Positions 46,081 through 55,778 are shown, counted from the first letter of the stretch. The stretch is DNA of 64,000 bases from Catenovulum sediminis (GCF_040270295.1 NZ_JBELOE010000259.1); one strand, 5' to 3'. Translations and numbers: made by a program. The notes: a model not told the origin generated them from the sequence alone.

Positions 46081-46485
46081 ATGCAAGATTTTCCAATTGG
46101 TATTTGTGCTAAATCCATACAGGTTGCTGGCGATTTGAATGCCGAAAAAGCGGCAACTTTATTAGAAGCTTGGATAAATTTCGAAGCACTAAAAGTGGGG
46201 TGGTTTGCAGATGAAAGTCAGATTATTAATTTGCAGTGCAAGATAATCCCATTAGACACCTTTAGTCAGCAACTTAAAAACCAGCAATCGCATATGCGTG
46301 TTTGTAGTATTGATGATGCGCAACAACTCGCTTTGTTTCACTGTAAAACTCAGCAATGTTATTTTGCGTATATTGCTCACAATACTTCAGTGTCCATTAC
46401 GCAGGGTAAATTGAAGTTTAAACTGCATTGGGTGGCAAATCAGCTTGCGCAAGTTGTTGGCCTGAGTCGTTTAAACAGCTTGTGA
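46081..46485 (+). CDS. Hypothetical protein
   Basis: A 134-aa protein I do not recognise. It has no signal peptide or membrane helix. Four or five cysteines (ICAKS, LQCK, RVCS, HCKTQQCYF) stand out in a small mixed alpha/beta sequence. The ATG at 46081 has AGGG upstream; a TTG at 46048 would add 11 residues. It lies 76 bp after the pullulanase and converges with mgtE, so it may be cotranscribed with the pullulanase or belong to the flanking housekeeping region. Confidence 0.65.
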   Translation: MQDFPIGICAKSIQVAGDLNAEKAATLLEAWINFEALKVGWFADESQIINLQCKIIPLDTFSQQLKNQQSHMRVCSIDDAQQLALFHCKTQQCYFAYIAHNTSVSITQGKLKFKLHWVANQLAQVVGLSRLNSL

Positions 46486-46522
46486 CTTTCAATACTTAAG
46501 ACGCTTTCACATCAAAAATCGC

Positions 46523-47881
46523 TTACATTAAAAATAAGGAAGCGCTGCCTAAAAACGCAAAGATACCGACAATATCTGTAACCGTGGTTAGTATCACGCT
46601 ACCTGCAAGTGCTGGGTCGATATTGAATTTTTTCAAAATCAGCGGGATCGTCACACCTGAAATACCCGCGGCAACCATATTCATCAGCATTGCAAATGCA
46701 ATAATCGCAGCCAGTGTTAAATCCTGTTTCCAGATCCCAACAATACCGGCAATCAACAGAGCCCAGATTAAACCATTTAATAAACCGATGGTGAGCTCTT
46801 TAATCAATAGACTACGGGTGTTGCTCGGTAATACTTGTCCTAAAGCAATCGCTCGTATAACCAAGGTTAAGGTTTGGTTGCCTGCAACACCACCCATACT
46901 GGGGACTATGGTGTTTAAGATGGCTAATACTGCCAGTTGACTTAGTACATCTTCAAAGAAATTAGAAACGGTTGCCGCAAGCAAGGCCGTGATCAGGTTA
47001 ACACCTAGCCAAATAGAGCGCTTTTGGGTACTTTGTACAACAGGGGCAAAGGTGTCTTCTTCGTCATCTAAACCCACCATACTCATCATCGAGTGCTCGG
47101 CATCCTCACGAATAATGTCGACCATGTCATCAATGGTTATGCGCCCTAGCAGGTGGTTTTGCTCGTTTACAACTGGCGCTGAAATCCAATTATGTCGCTC
47201 AAACATTTGAGCCGCTTCACTCTCTGACATGGTCGCTGGGATTGCAACAACATCAGTGTCCATGAGCTGGCCAATTTCAACTTCAGGTTGTGATGCGACA
47301 AGCTTAATTAAACTGACATCACCGATTAACACATCGTCTTTATCGACTACGTATAAACTATCTGTATTTTTGGGCAAATTAGTGCGCATACGTAAATAAC
47401 GCAAGACCACTTCAACCGTGACGTCCGGTCGAATCGTAACTGTGTCTGTATTCATTACAGAGCCGGCACTATACTCTTCATAGGCCAGTGCCGCTTCGGC
47501 TCTGTGTCTGTCTTGCGCGTCGAGTGAGCTTAAAACTTCTTGATATAAATGCTCAGGCAGGCTTCTAAGAATTTCTGCTAAGTCATCCGTATCCATGCCT
47601 TCCGTTGCTTCGGCAACCGCCTCAGGCATCATCTGCCGAACGATACTGCTTCTTACATCTTCACTGAGTTCTTCTAAGATTTCGCCGTGAAATTCGGAGT
47701 CGATTAATTGCCAAAATGCAAAACGGGTTTTGACCGGAGAAGACTCGAGTATAAAAGCAACATCACATGCAGGCATGTTATGCAGAGCATTACGCACGTG
47801 CACAAACATGCCTCGATTTAACGACGCGGTTAATTCGTGTAATGTTTGATTAGATAATGTTTGCTCGTAGGCTTCTGGCAT
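46523..47881 (-). CDS. mgtE: Magnesium transporter MgtE
   Basis: MgtE is a Mg2+-gated magnesium channel of the inner membrane. The 452-aa protein has the cytoplasmic N domain (MgtE_N, about 20-130), two CBS domains (about 135-255) and five C-terminal membrane helices with VPSMGGVAGNQTLTLVIRA and the final AGSVILTTVTDIVG segment. It is transcribed alone; its stop faces the small gene ending at 46485. Confidence 0.95.
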   Translation of the reverse strand: MPEAYEQTLSNQTLHELTASLNRGMFVHVRNALHNMPACDVAFILESSPVKTRFAFWQLIDSEFHGEILEELSEDVRSSIVRQMMPEAVAEATEGMDTDDLAEILRSLPEHLYQEVLSSLDAQDRHRAEAALAYEEYSAGSVMNTDTVTIRPDVTVEVVLRYLRMRTNLPKNTDSLYVVDKDDVLIGDVSLIKLVASQPEVEIGQLMDTDVVAIPATMSESEAAQMFERHNWISAPVVNEQNHLLGRITIDDMVDIIREDAEHSMMSMVGLDDEEDTFAPVVQSTQKRSIWLGVNLITALLAATVSNFFEDVLSQLAVLAILNTIVPSMGGVAGNQTLTLVIRAIALGQVLPSNTRSLLIKELTIGLLNGLIWALLIAGIVGIWKQDLTLAAIIAFAMLMNMVAAGISGVTIPLILKKFNIDPALAGSVILTTVTDIVGIFAFLGSASLFLM

Positions 47882-48059
47882 TTTGACTGCAATGCTCCAT
47901 TAGCAGTGGAACGAAAATATTTCTCAGTTAGTTTAACTAAACTATTTATAAATACAAAATAAATGCTTGTTTTTACTGTATCTATTTCGGAAATTTAGGG
48001 CCTGTCGAGCATATTATTGAGGGCGTATTACAATTTTCAACGAGAGCTCATTCAATGGG

Positions 48060-48332
48060 TTATTCAGTTTCATTAAATTTAGCATTGATCAGGGCTTCAA
48101 TTGCTTGCAAAGCCAATTCTGCATCAGGTCCGGTGCATTCTACTTCAATCTCTGTACCTGTCGCGCCCGCTAGCATTAATAAAGCCATAACGCTATTGGC
48201 ATTTGCCGACTTACCTGCGCAGATTAAATTAATATTACTTTTGTATGCTTGTGATACCTGAACTAATTGTGTTGCGGCTCTGGCGTGTAACCCTAATTTA
48301 TTGGTTATCAGTAACTTTTTTTTAATTTGCAT
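48060..48332 (-). CDS. ptsO: Phosphocarrier protein NPr (PTS-Ntr)
   Basis: NPr is the HPr-like phosphocarrier of the nitrogen PTS, passing phosphate from PtsP to PtsN. The 90-aa protein has the active-site His in GLHARAA and the regulatory-site Ser in ANSVMALLML. It overlaps rapZ by 1 nt and closes the rpoN-hpf-ptsN-rapZ-npr string. Confidence 0.94.
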   Translation of the reverse strand: MQIKKKLLITNKLGLHARAATQLVQVSQAYKSNINLICAGKSANANSVMALLMLAGATGTEIEVECTGPDAELALQAIEALINAKFNETE

Positions 48333-49195
48333 TAAGAATCAAACTTATTTTGTTCACGGTGCACAATTGCAACATCAGAATGTTTTTTAGCGAAATACCA
48401 ACCCAGAGTTTCAGTTACATAAACCGACCTATGTTTGCCGCCAGTACAGCCAATCGCGACGGTGACGTAACTACGGTTATTTTGCTCTAACATAGGTAAC
48501 CAGGATTCAATACAGTCTTGGATTTTTTCGATAAACGCCTGTACTTCATCATGCTGTTTTAAAAATTCCTGAACAGGCTTATCTAACCCCGTCATTGCTC
48601 TGAGACTCTCATCCCAATGTGGATTTGGTAAAAAGCGCGCGTCAAAAACATAGTCTGCATCAGTTGGCATGCCAAATTTGAAACCAAACGACTGGAAGAC
48701 TAATTTTAAATGGCCTGCTTTTTTGTTTAATACTTTGTTGGTGATGATTTTATTTAAATCGTGAATGCTTAATTCACTCGAATCAATAAACAGGTCACTG
48801 ATTTCTCGAATAGGGCGTAATAATTCACCTTCTTCTTGTATCGCTTCTTCTAAGCTTAACCCGGCCTGCATTAACGACAACGGATGCACACGTCGAGTTT
48901 CTGAATAGCGTTTTAGCAGGGTCTGGTTGCTGGAATCCATGTAAACTACAACAACATCTGCGACACTTTTTAGTTGTGCGATAATATTGCTAAGGTCCTG
49001 TTGCCAGTCTGCTATATTACGAATATCTAAATTGAGTGCAATTCGGTTGTATTTACCTTTCAGGGCTTCGGGTAAAAAGGGTAATAGTTGAATTGGGATA
49101 TTATCTACACAATAAAAACCCGCATCTTCCAGTTGGTCTAGCGCGGTCGATTTACCTGAACCCGAACGTCCAGACAAGATAACAAACTGTTGCAT
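48332..49195 (-). CDS. rapZ: RNase adapter protein RapZ
   Basis: RapZ binds the small RNA GlmZ in enterobacteria and presents it to RNase E, and it senses glucosamine-6-phosphate. The 287-aa protein has an N-terminal Walker A (GRSGSGKSTALDQLED) and Walker B-like YMDSSNQTLLKRY, and a C-terminal domain with IGCTGGKHRSVY. Whether this organism has GlmZ cannot be told from the window. It lies 5 bp after ptsN. Confidence 0.95.
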   Translation of the reverse strand: MQQFVILSGRSGSGKSTALDQLEDAGFYCVDNIPIQLLPFLPEALKGKYNRIALNLDIRNIADWQQDLSNIIAQLKSVADVVVVYMDSSNQTLLKRYSETRRVHPLSLMQAGLSLEEAIQEEGELLRPIREISDLFIDSSELSIHDLNKIITNKVLNKKAGHLKLVFQSFGFKFGMPTDADYVFDARFLPNPHWDESLRAMTGLDKPVQEFLKQHDEVQAFIEKIQDCIESWLPMLEQNNRSYVTVAIGCTGGKHRSVYVTETLGWYFAKKHSDVAIVHREQNKFDS

Positions 49196-49200
49196 AACAA

Positions 49201-49647
49201 TTATTCCGTAATGGCTAGGTAAAGTTCTTGGTTATTTTGCGCTGTTCGGATGCGTTTTAAAATACTTTTATCAGATAATTTTTGTGCAACAGCGGCTAGC
49301 GACTTCAAGTGCTCGTTGCATTGTCCTTCCGGAACCAATAACGCGAAGAAGACATTGACGGGTTGATTGTCTATTGCATCAAAGTCTATTGGGGTTTCAG
49401 TGGTGATTAACACAGCAATCGCTTGAGTGGCTTTATTCAATCTGCCGTGCGGTAGCGCAATACCATTACCGATACCTGTACTGCCCACTCTTTCGCGATT
49501 CATCAAAGCATCTAAGATATCTTGCTCTGTCAATTCACTGCTGTTTTTCGCTGCAATCTGGCTGATATGCTCGATTAAGCGTTTTTTGCTGGTAACCGAG
49601 ACTGCACATTCAGTGCAGCCTGGTGTTAGAAAAGATTGAATATCCAT
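49201..49647 (-). CDS. ptsN: PTS-Ntr enzyme IIA
   Basis: PtsN is the terminal phosphate acceptor of the nitrogen PTS and regulates potassium transport and other functions by its phosphorylation state. The 148-aa EIIA domain has the phosphorylated His in GIGNGIALPHGRL. It overlaps hpf by 1 nt. Confidence 0.95.
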   Translation of the reverse strand: MDIQSFLTPGCTECAVSVTSKKRLIEHISQIAAKNSSELTEQDILDALMNRERVGSTGIGNGIALPHGRLNKATQAIAVLITTETPIDFDAIDNQPVNVFFALLVPEGQCNEHLKSLAAVAQKLSDKSILKRIRTAQNNQELYLAITE

Positions 49648-49934
49648 TAATGGCGTTTCATTTTTTCTTTATGTTTGATGACCTGACGGTCTAATTTATC
49701 GATAAGTGAATCTATCGCAGCATACATATCTGTATGTTCTGCGTTTGCAAACACTTCGCCACCATTTAAGTGTAAAGTTGCTTCTGCTATTTGACTGAGC
49801 TTTTCGACATTCAGAATAACATACACATTGTTGATGTGATCAAAATGACGCTCAAGCTTGGCAAACTTGGTGTCAACGTACTCTTTTAAAGGATCGGTAA
49901 TTTCAACATGACGACCAGTTAAATTGATTTGCAT
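49647..49934 (-). CDS. hpf: Ribosome hibernation promoting factor
   Basis: HPF binds the 30S decoding region in stationary phase. The 95-aa short form has INLTGRHVEITDPLKEYVDTK and the C-terminal DMYAAIDSLIDKLDRQ typical of the short HPF/YfiA family. It follows rpoN by 29 bp, where the short palindrome CCTTCTTTAAAGAAGG overlaps the rpoN stop. Confidence 0.94.
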   Translation of the reverse strand: MQINLTGRHVEITDPLKEYVDTKFAKLERHFDHINNVYVILNVEKLSQIAEATLHLNGGEVFANAEHTDMYAAIDSLIDKLDRQVIKHKEKMKRH

Positions 49935-49963
49935 AGGCTTTTTCCTTTTAAGTTGAACCTTCT

Positions 49964-51460
49964 TTAAAGAAGGCTTTTACGTTGATTAGACGGCGGAATT
50001 GACAGTGACTCTCGGTATTTTGCTATGGTGCGTCTAGCTACCATAATACCTTGGTCGGCGAGCAATTCTGCTATCTTACTATCACTTAACGGCTTTGCTG
50101 GGTTTTCAGCAGAAATCAATTTTTTTATCAGTGCACGAATAGCAGTAGAAGAACATTCTCCACCATTTTCTGTGCTCACGTGGCTTGAGAAAAAGTACTT
50201 CAACTCAAATATTCCACGTGGAGTATGCATGTATTTTTGTGTCGTAACCCTTGAAATGGTTGACTCATGCATTTCAACTTCTTCAGCGACATCATTTAAA
50301 ACCATAGGTTTCATGGCTTCGTCACCGAGTTCAAAAAAACCTTGTTGTTGTTTAACGATACACCTTGCTACTTTTAACAGAGTTTCATTACGACTTTCAA
50401 GACTTTTTATAAACCATTTTGCTTCTTGCATATGTGATCGTATAAATTGCGTGTCAGAAGTATTTTTTGCTGTTTTACTTAAAGCCGCATATTCAGCGTT
50501 TACTCTAAGTTTAGGCATACTTTCTGGATTTAGCTCGACAATCCATTCATTTTTTACTTTTTTTACCGCAACATCCGGCACTATGTACTGAGCTTCTTCC
50601 GCAACAACTGTATTTCCCGGCCTTGGGTTTAGGCTGTGGATCAGCTTCATTACTTCTTTTAATTCGCTTTCTTTGAGTTTAGTCTTCCTTGCTAAAGTGC
50701 GGTAGTCTCTGTTGCCTAATAAATCGATATAATTTTTGATGATTTTTTTGGTTTCTTCAAGCCACGGAGTATCGTCAGAAAATTGATTCAACTGAACCAA
50801 TAAACACTCCTTGGTATCTCGCGATCCCACACCAATCGGATCAAACATTTGAATACGTTTGATAACCGCTTCCACTTCATCTGCTTCCACTTCTTCTTCA
50901 GAGCCAAGGCTTTCTAATATTTCTTCAACGCTGACGGTTAAATATCCGGAATCATCTATCGCATCAATGATAGCAGTGGCGATGGCTCTGTCGAGCGGGC
51001 TAAAAGGGGTTAAATCCATTTGCCAAATGAGGTGATCGCGAATTGAGTCAATGGTTTCACCCTGATAAACCATGTCGTCTTCTGGCGCAACACTGCCCGA
51101 ACCACTTCCAGAGCCTTGTGAGAAGTGATCATCCCAAGTGCTGTCGGTTGGTAAATCATCTGGAATATCTTCTCGCGTTAATTCTTCTCGGCTATCTGGG
51201 ACATTATCTGCGTCATCACTATTATCCGAGCTCGTGTCAGAATTCGATTTTTCTTGTTTTTTACTTTGCTCGTTGAGGGCATCTAAAGATTCAAAGTCTT
51301 CTTTATTTTCTTCTGCCTCCAACAGTGGGTTACTGTCCAAAGCTTCTTGAATTTCTTGTTGTAAATCTAATGACGATAGTTGCAATAGGCGTATAGCCTG
51401 CTGCAACTGTGGCGTCATTGTCAGATGTTGTCCAAATTTTAACTGAATTGATTGCTTCAT
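49964..51460 (-). CDS. rpoN: RNA polymerase sigma-54 factor
   Basis: Sigma-54, which needs AAA+ activators and reads -24/-12 promoters. The 498-aa protein has the Gln-rich region I (LKFGQHLTMTPQLQQAIRLL), an acidic Ser/Asp/Gly-rich region II (about 50-125), the core-binding region, the helix-turn-helix and the RpoN box ARRTIAKYRE. lptB lies 15 bp upstream in the same operon. Confidence 0.97.
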   Translation of the reverse strand: MKQSIQLKFGQHLTMTPQLQQAIRLLQLSSLDLQQEIQEALDSNPLLEAEENKEDFESLDALNEQSKKQEKSNSDTSSDNSDDADNVPDSREELTREDIPDDLPTDSTWDDHFSQGSGSGSGSVAPEDDMVYQGETIDSIRDHLIWQMDLTPFSPLDRAIATAIIDAIDDSGYLTVSVEEILESLGSEEEVEADEVEAVIKRIQMFDPIGVGSRDTKECLLVQLNQFSDDTPWLEETKKIIKNYIDLLGNRDYRTLARKTKLKESELKEVMKLIHSLNPRPGNTVVAEEAQYIVPDVAVKKVKNEWIVELNPESMPKLRVNAEYAALSKTAKNTSDTQFIRSHMQEAKWFIKSLESRNETLLKVARCIVKQQQGFFELGDEAMKPMVLNDVAEEVEMHESTISRVTTQKYMHTPRGIFELKYFFSSHVSTENGGECSSTAIRALIKKLISAENPAKPLSDSKIAELLADQGIMVARRTIAKYRESLSIPPSNQRKSLL

Positions 51461-51475
51461 TAATCGACAGATTCG

Positions 51476-52201
51476 TTATAGTTTAAATTGTTCGCCTAAG
51501 TACACGTTTCGTACTTGCTTATTGTTTAAGACATCTTCAGGGCTGCCAGAGGCGATCAATTGTCCTTGACTTACTATATACGCTTTTTCGCAGACATCCA
51601 AAGTTTCCCGTACATTGTGATCGGTAATCAATACCCCTAACCCTCTTTCTTTAAGATGGGTGATGATTCGTTTAATATCAATGACGGATATAGGATCAAC
51701 ACCTGCAAAAGGCTCATCCAGTAAAATAAATTTTGGATCTGCCGCCAAAGCTCGGGCAATTTCAACACGCCGCCGTTCACCACCAGACAAAGACATCCCC
51801 TGACTATCTCGGATGTGTGTTATATGAAACTCTTCTAAAAGCTCTTCCATTTTTTCAAGCTTTTGCTGTTTACTCAGCTCTTTACGCATTTCTAAAATAG
51901 AATATAGGTTTTGCGTGACAGTTAGTTTTCTAAAGATAGACGATTCTTGTGGTAAATAGCCAACGCCGGCACGTGCTCTTTCATGCATCGGAAAGTAAGT
52001 CATATCCTGATTATCCAGTTGGATCTTGCCACTGTCGTTTTCAACTAAGCCTACAATCATGTAAAACGTGGTTGTTTTCCCCGCACCGTTAGGCCCTAAC
52101 AGGCCAACAATGCTGCCGGATTCTACTTGCAAAGAGACGTTTTTAACAACTTGTCGCTTTTTATAAGCTTTAGCTAAATTGGTCGCAATCAGTTTTGCCA
52201 T
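51476..52201 (-). CDS. lptB: LPS export ATP-binding protein LptB
   Basis: ATPase of the LptB2FG machine that lifts LPS from the inner membrane. The 241-aa protein has Walker A (GPNGAGKTT), the signature LSGGERRRVEIARAL and Walker B (FILLDEPFAGVDP). It abuts lptA with no gap. LptF and LptG are not in the window. Confidence 0.97.
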   Translation of the reverse strand: MAKLIATNLAKAYKKRQVVKNVSLQVESGSIVGLLGPNGAGKTTTFYMIVGLVENDSGKIQLDNQDMTYFPMHERARAGVGYLPQESSIFRKLTVTQNLYSILEMRKELSKQQKLEKMEELLEEFHITHIRDSQGMSLSGGERRRVEIARALAADPKFILLDEPFAGVDPISVIDIKRIITHLKERGLGVLITDHNVRETLDVCEKAYIVSQGQLIASGSPEDVLNNKQVRNVYLGEQFKL

Positions 52202-52744
52202 TTATTGTTCTTCTTCTTCGTCGCTTTTGGGGGTTAACACAGTTCTTACTTTCTGACCTTTTTGTCCGGCACTGGAAGCAATTAATTTTTGCTCAACTAG
52301 GTTATATTCTATTTTATCGCCGCTTACCTCGCTGCCCTGTTGGGAAATTTTTGCGTTTCCCGATAGCGTTAGTATGCGATCACTTACTTTATACTCAATG
52401 TTTTTAGCACTAGCTGTGAGTACTTCTCCATTTTCTAACTGCTGTTTATAAGTGGCTGGCTTGCCTGTGGCGATGAGGATATCTTGTGAATCGCTATTGT
52501 CTTTTGCTTTTATGACTTCTAGGCGATCTGCTTTCATACGCAGTGAACCTTGACTGACGTCCACATCGCCAGAAAAAGTTAAGGTGTTGGTTTTAATATC
52601 TAATTTTTGTTTTTTTGCATCGATGATAATATTTTTATTAAAGTCAGTTTCCAGTGCATTTATGGCAATACTGGTCAGTGTCAAACAACTAACTAAAACC
52701 ATTTTGATAAGTTTAATTTTTAACAAGGTATTCTGCCCGTACAT
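52202..52744 (-). CDS. lptA: LPS transport periplasmic protein LptA
   Basis: LptA forms the periplasmic bridge for LPS between LptC and LptD. The product (180 aa) has a signal peptide (cleavage near NA-LETDF) and the OstA jellyroll with TLTFSGDVDVSQGSLRMKAD and GKPATYKQQ. The start is uncertain: I chose the ATG at 52744, which overlaps lptC by 32 nt; an ATG at 52702 would still leave a short signal peptide, and no site has a good ribosome sequence. Confidence 0.92.
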   Translation of the reverse strand: MYGQNTLLKIKLIKMVLVSCLTLTSIAINALETDFNKNIIIDAKKQKLDIKTNTLTFSGDVDVSQGSLRMKADRLEVIKAKDNSDSQDILIATGKPATYKQQLENGEVLTASAKNIEYKVSDRILTLSGNAKISQQGSEVSGDKIEYNLVEQKLIASSAGQKGQKVRTVLTPKSDEEEEQ

Positions 52745-53267
52745 GGTTAATAAGTTCAAATTCCTGAGTTTGTAAATTGCCGCGCAAACCTTGACCGGAA
52801 AATTTTAGTTTGTCAGCGACTGCATTGACTGCTGAGCTTGTACTAATCGTTTGTGCTTGTAAATCCATATTTAGTTGTTCAACATACAAAGTGTTAAACC
52901 ATTCGTCCGGATGGCTGGCAATAACCTGAACATCACCTTCTAACTCTAAATTCCGGTTGTCGTAAATGACACTCTCATTTGCCTGAATAAGCCAATGTTG
53001 CTGTTGTGCACTTGAATATAAGATATATTTTGGTTGCTGAAAATAGGTAAATTGTAAATCTTGGTAGTGTTCGAGTTGCTCAGCGTCTAATTGCGTATGC
53101 AAATGACCATTCTCGTCAAATTGGCGACGACTAAGCGCTTCAATTGTATAGTCTGCTTGCGCTACAGGGTCATACTCGGTAACAACTTCTGGTTGCTGGC
53201 TCCATTCACGCCAAAAATACTGACTGATTGTAATAATCACCAAAACCGATAATAACAAGCGTTTCAT
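52713..53267 (-). CDS. lptC: LPS export protein LptC
   Basis: Bitopic inner-membrane protein that hands LPS from LptB2FG to LptA. The 184-aa product has one N-terminal membrane helix (about 3-19) and a periplasmic OstA-like beta domain. It overlaps kdsC by 4 nt and lptA by 32 nt. Identity rests on fold and operon position as the family is poorly conserved in sequence. Confidence 0.92.
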   Translation of the reverse strand: MKRLLLSVLVIITISQYFWREWSQQPEVVTEYDPVAQADYTIEALSRRQFDENGHLHTQLDAEQLEHYQDLQFTYFQQPKYILYSSAQQQHWLIQANESVIYDNRNLELEGDVQVIASHPDEWFNTLYVEQLNMDLQAQTISTSSAVNAVADKLKFSGQGLRGNLQTQEFELINHVRAEYLVKN

Positions 53268-53815
53268 ACACTCATTCCTTGTGCTTGGTGCAGTATTCCT
53301 CTTGTCTCAAGCAGCAAATCACAAGTTTCACGGACAGCGCCAAAACCACCTCTTATTTTCGTTTTATAATGGCCTATTTGGCTAATGATAGGATGCGCAT
53401 CGGCAACCGCTATCGGCAGCCCGACTTGTCTCATGACCTCTAAGTCTGGAATATCATCCCCAATATAAGCAACTTGATGGTCTGACAAGCCTAGTTTTTT
53501 CTTTAAATCTTGATAGGCTTTTGTTTTATCTTCCTGACCCTGATAAATATGCTGAATACCTAACGACTGCATGCGATTTTCTACGATCTTGGATTTTCTA
53601 CCTGTAATAATCGCAACTTGGATACCTGCGTTAATAATGGCCTTGATGCCAAAACCATCTCGAGTGTGAAAAGCTTTGAGCTCCTCGCCATCGTTCCCTA
53701 AATATATTCTGCCATCTGAAAAAACACCATCAACATCACATATAAACAACTTAATTTGTTTGAGGTGCTCAGCCAAAGGTTGTGAGATTGGGCCATATAT
53801 ACTGTTAAAAACCAT
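53264..53815 (-). CDS. kdsC: KDO-8-phosphate phosphatase
   Basis: KdsC dephosphorylates 3-deoxy-D-manno-octulosonate 8-phosphate for the LPS inner core. The 183-aa HAD phosphatase has ICDVDGVFSDG and the metal-binding GDDIPDLEVM, with no cap domain (type C0). It overlaps kdsD by 1 nt and lptC by 4 nt. Confidence 0.95.
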   Translation of the reverse strand: MVFNSIYGPISQPLAEHLKQIKLFICDVDGVFSDGRIYLGNDGEELKAFHTRDGFGIKAIINAGIQVAIITGRKSKIVENRMQSLGIQHIYQGQEDKTKAYQDLKKKLGLSDHQVAYIGDDIPDLEVMRQVGLPIAVADAHPIISQIGHYKTKIRGGFGAVRETCDLLLETRGILHQAQGMSV

Positions 53816-54801
53816 TATAGTACCTTTGCCTGCAATAAATCGTGTAGGTTGATTGCCCCAATGGGGCGATTGCTGTTGTCGACGACAACAAAGCCATTAA
53901 TTTTTTTCTCTTCCATCCACTTCAGTGCTTCTGCCGCCAACATGTCAGGCGCGATGGTAACTGAATGTTTGGTCATGACATCGGCTATTAAAGTTTGATG
54001 TATATCTATTCTCTTGTCTAAGGTTCGACGTAAATCACCATCGGTAAATATACCGCAAAGTTTGCCATCGGTGTCGACTATTGCGACAAACCCCATACTT
54101 TTCTGAGAGACAACCAACAAGGCATCCGCGATCGTGACATTGTCTTTTACTAATGGTAGCTGGTCACCTTGGTGCATTAAATCTTTTACACGTAATAATA
54201 ATTTTCGACCTAAACTGCCCATCGGGTGTGAAAAGGCAAAATCTTCTGCTGAAAACTGGCGAGCTTCTAACAAGGCAATTGCTATCGCATCTCCCATGAC
54301 GAGTGCCGCGGTTGTACTGGCTGTTGGAGCCAATCCTAATGGGCAAGCTTCCTGTGTTGATTTTACTAATAAGTGAATATCCGATAATCCGGCCAAACTA
54401 GATTGAGGATTGGCTGTCAGTGAAATTAATTTTGCGCCAATGCGTTTTATCACCGGTAATATGGTTGTGATTTCTGCGCTTTCACCCGAATTGGAAAGTG
54501 CCAATACCACGTCTTGTTTGCCTATCATGCCTAAATCACCATGGCTTGCTTCTGCCGGGTGAACAAAGAAGGCGGGGGAACCAGTACTTGCCAGTGTAGC
54601 GGCAATTTTGCGGCCGATATGACCAGATTTGCCAATACCCATAACCACCACTTTACCTTTGCAATTAAGCAGTGCAGTACACACGTCTGCAAAATTCGCA
54701 TCTAATGATGCCATGAGTTGAGCGATCGTTTCATGCTCAATTTGCATCACTTTATAGGCACTATTTAAAAAAGCTTGTTTTAGATTTTGATCAGTCATCA
54801 T
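53815..54801 (-). CDS. kdsD: Arabinose-5-phosphate isomerase
   Basis: KdsD interconverts ribulose-5-phosphate and arabinose-5-phosphate, the KDO precursor. The 328-aa protein has a SIS domain (MGIGKSGHIGRKIAATLAST, HPAEASHGDLGM) and two CBS domains in the C-terminal third. The start is one of two adjacent ATG codons, at 54801 or 54798. It overlaps yrbG by 4 nt. Confidence 0.95.
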   Translation of the reverse strand: MMTDQNLKQAFLNSAYKVMQIEHETIAQLMASLDANFADVCTALLNCKGKVVVMGIGKSGHIGRKIAATLASTGSPAFFVHPAEASHGDLGMIGKQDVVLALSNSGESAEITTILPVIKRIGAKLISLTANPQSSLAGLSDIHLLVKSTQEACPLGLAPTASTTAALVMGDAIAIALLEARQFSAEDFAFSHPMGSLGRKLLLRVKDLMHQGDQLPLVKDNVTIADALLVVSQKSMGFVAIVDTDGKLCGIFTDGDLRRTLDKRIDIHQTLIADVMTKHSVTIAPDMLAAEALKWMEEKKINGFVVVDNSNRPIGAINLHDLLQAKVL

Positions 54802-55778
54802 GCTTGTGCCATGCCAAACAATAAGTATTGATACGCGATGAAGCAGGCTAACAATATTCCACCCTCTATCCGGTTAATATTTCTTGGCCCTTTGTTAATC
54901 CCAACCGCCATTAATATCAGCAATAGCGTGACGCCTATCATAATCACTGAGTCTCGCGTTACCGCTGCTGGATCTATCGCACCCGGCGCAATAATGGCCG
55001 GTAAACATAATACCGCAAGGGCGTTAAAGATATTCGAGCCGACAATATTGCCCAGCGCCAAATCGTCCTCTCCCTTGATGACACCGGCGACAGATGCGGC
55101 TAATTCCGGTAATGAGGTACCAATTGCGATAATGGTTAAGCCTATTACCAAATCACTAATCCCGAAGTATTTGGCAATATAAACGGCGGAATCAACTAAA
55201 TAATGTGAGCTGGCGAGCAGTAATGCCATGCCAATCACTAGCCACAGTATTGCTTTGCCGGTGGCAATACCTTCAGGTACATCGTCGGTCACTTCATTTT
55301 CATATAAGTCAGCTTCGTTCGGATTTACTTTGTGCAAAGACGAGTAGGTTAGGTAGCCTATGGTGATAACAAACAAAATCGCCAGTAAAATACCTTCCAA
55401 GCGCGTAAACTGTAAATCATAAATAAAATAAACGGCGACAAGTGAGGTGCCTAAAATAATGGGGAGTTCACGGCGAACGGTCAAAGATGAAACCATCATC
55501 GGCTTTAATAGCGCAGTAAAACCTAAAACCAATGTGATGTTGGTGATATTTGAGCCAATTACATTTCCGATAGCTGTATCTGCTTTGTCTGCCATCGAAG
55601 CTGTCGCGGCAACCATCATTTCAGGTGCTGAGGAACCCATTGCAACAATGGTGAGTCCGATAATAAGCGGAGAGAGGCCTAAGTTGCGTGCGAAGGCAGC
55701 TGCGCCAAAAACAAATTTGTCAGCGCTCCACATCAATGCGATTAAGCTAACTAATAAAATTATGATGTTTTCAAACAT
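54798..55778 (-). CDS. yrbG: Calcium/sodium antiporter, YrbG family
   Basis: Inner-membrane cation/Ca2+ exchanger of 326 aa with about ten helices. Both alpha repeats are visible: GLTIVAMGSSAPEMMVAA and GLTIIAIGTSLPELAASV. It heads the yrbG-kdsD-kdsC-lptCAB-rpoN operon and is divergent from mlaF, with a 215-bp gap for the two promoters. Physiological substrate in this family is uncertain. Confidence 0.93.
   Translation of the reverse strand: MFENIIILLVSLIALMWSADKFVFGAAAFARNLGLSPLIIGLTIVAMGSSAPEMMVAATASMADKADTAIGNVIGSNITNITLVLGFTALLKPMMVSSLTVRRELPIILGTSLVAVYFIYDLQFTRLEGILLAILFVITIGYLTYSSLHKVNPNEADLYENEVTDDVPEGIATGKAILWLVIGMALLLASSHYLVDSAVYIAKYFGISDLVIGLTIIAIGTSLPELAASVAGVIKGEDDLALGNIVGSNIFNALAVLCLPAIIAPGAIDPAAVTRDSVIMIGVTLLLILMAVGINKGPRNINRIEGGILLACFIAYQYLLFGMAQA

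Noticed and set aside
47387..47394. ATACGTAA in mgtE as a further operator
   Set aside because: It lies in coding sequence and keeps only one half of the palindrome.
47928..47940. Inverted repeat TTAGTTTAACTAA upstream of mgtE
   Set aside because: Short, AT-only apart from two bases, and single; not enough to call an operator or a magnesium riboswitch.
49958..49973. Palindrome CCTTCTTTAAAGAAGG at the rpoN stop as a terminator
   Set aside because: There is no loop and no U-tract in the direction of transcription, and hpf continues the operon.
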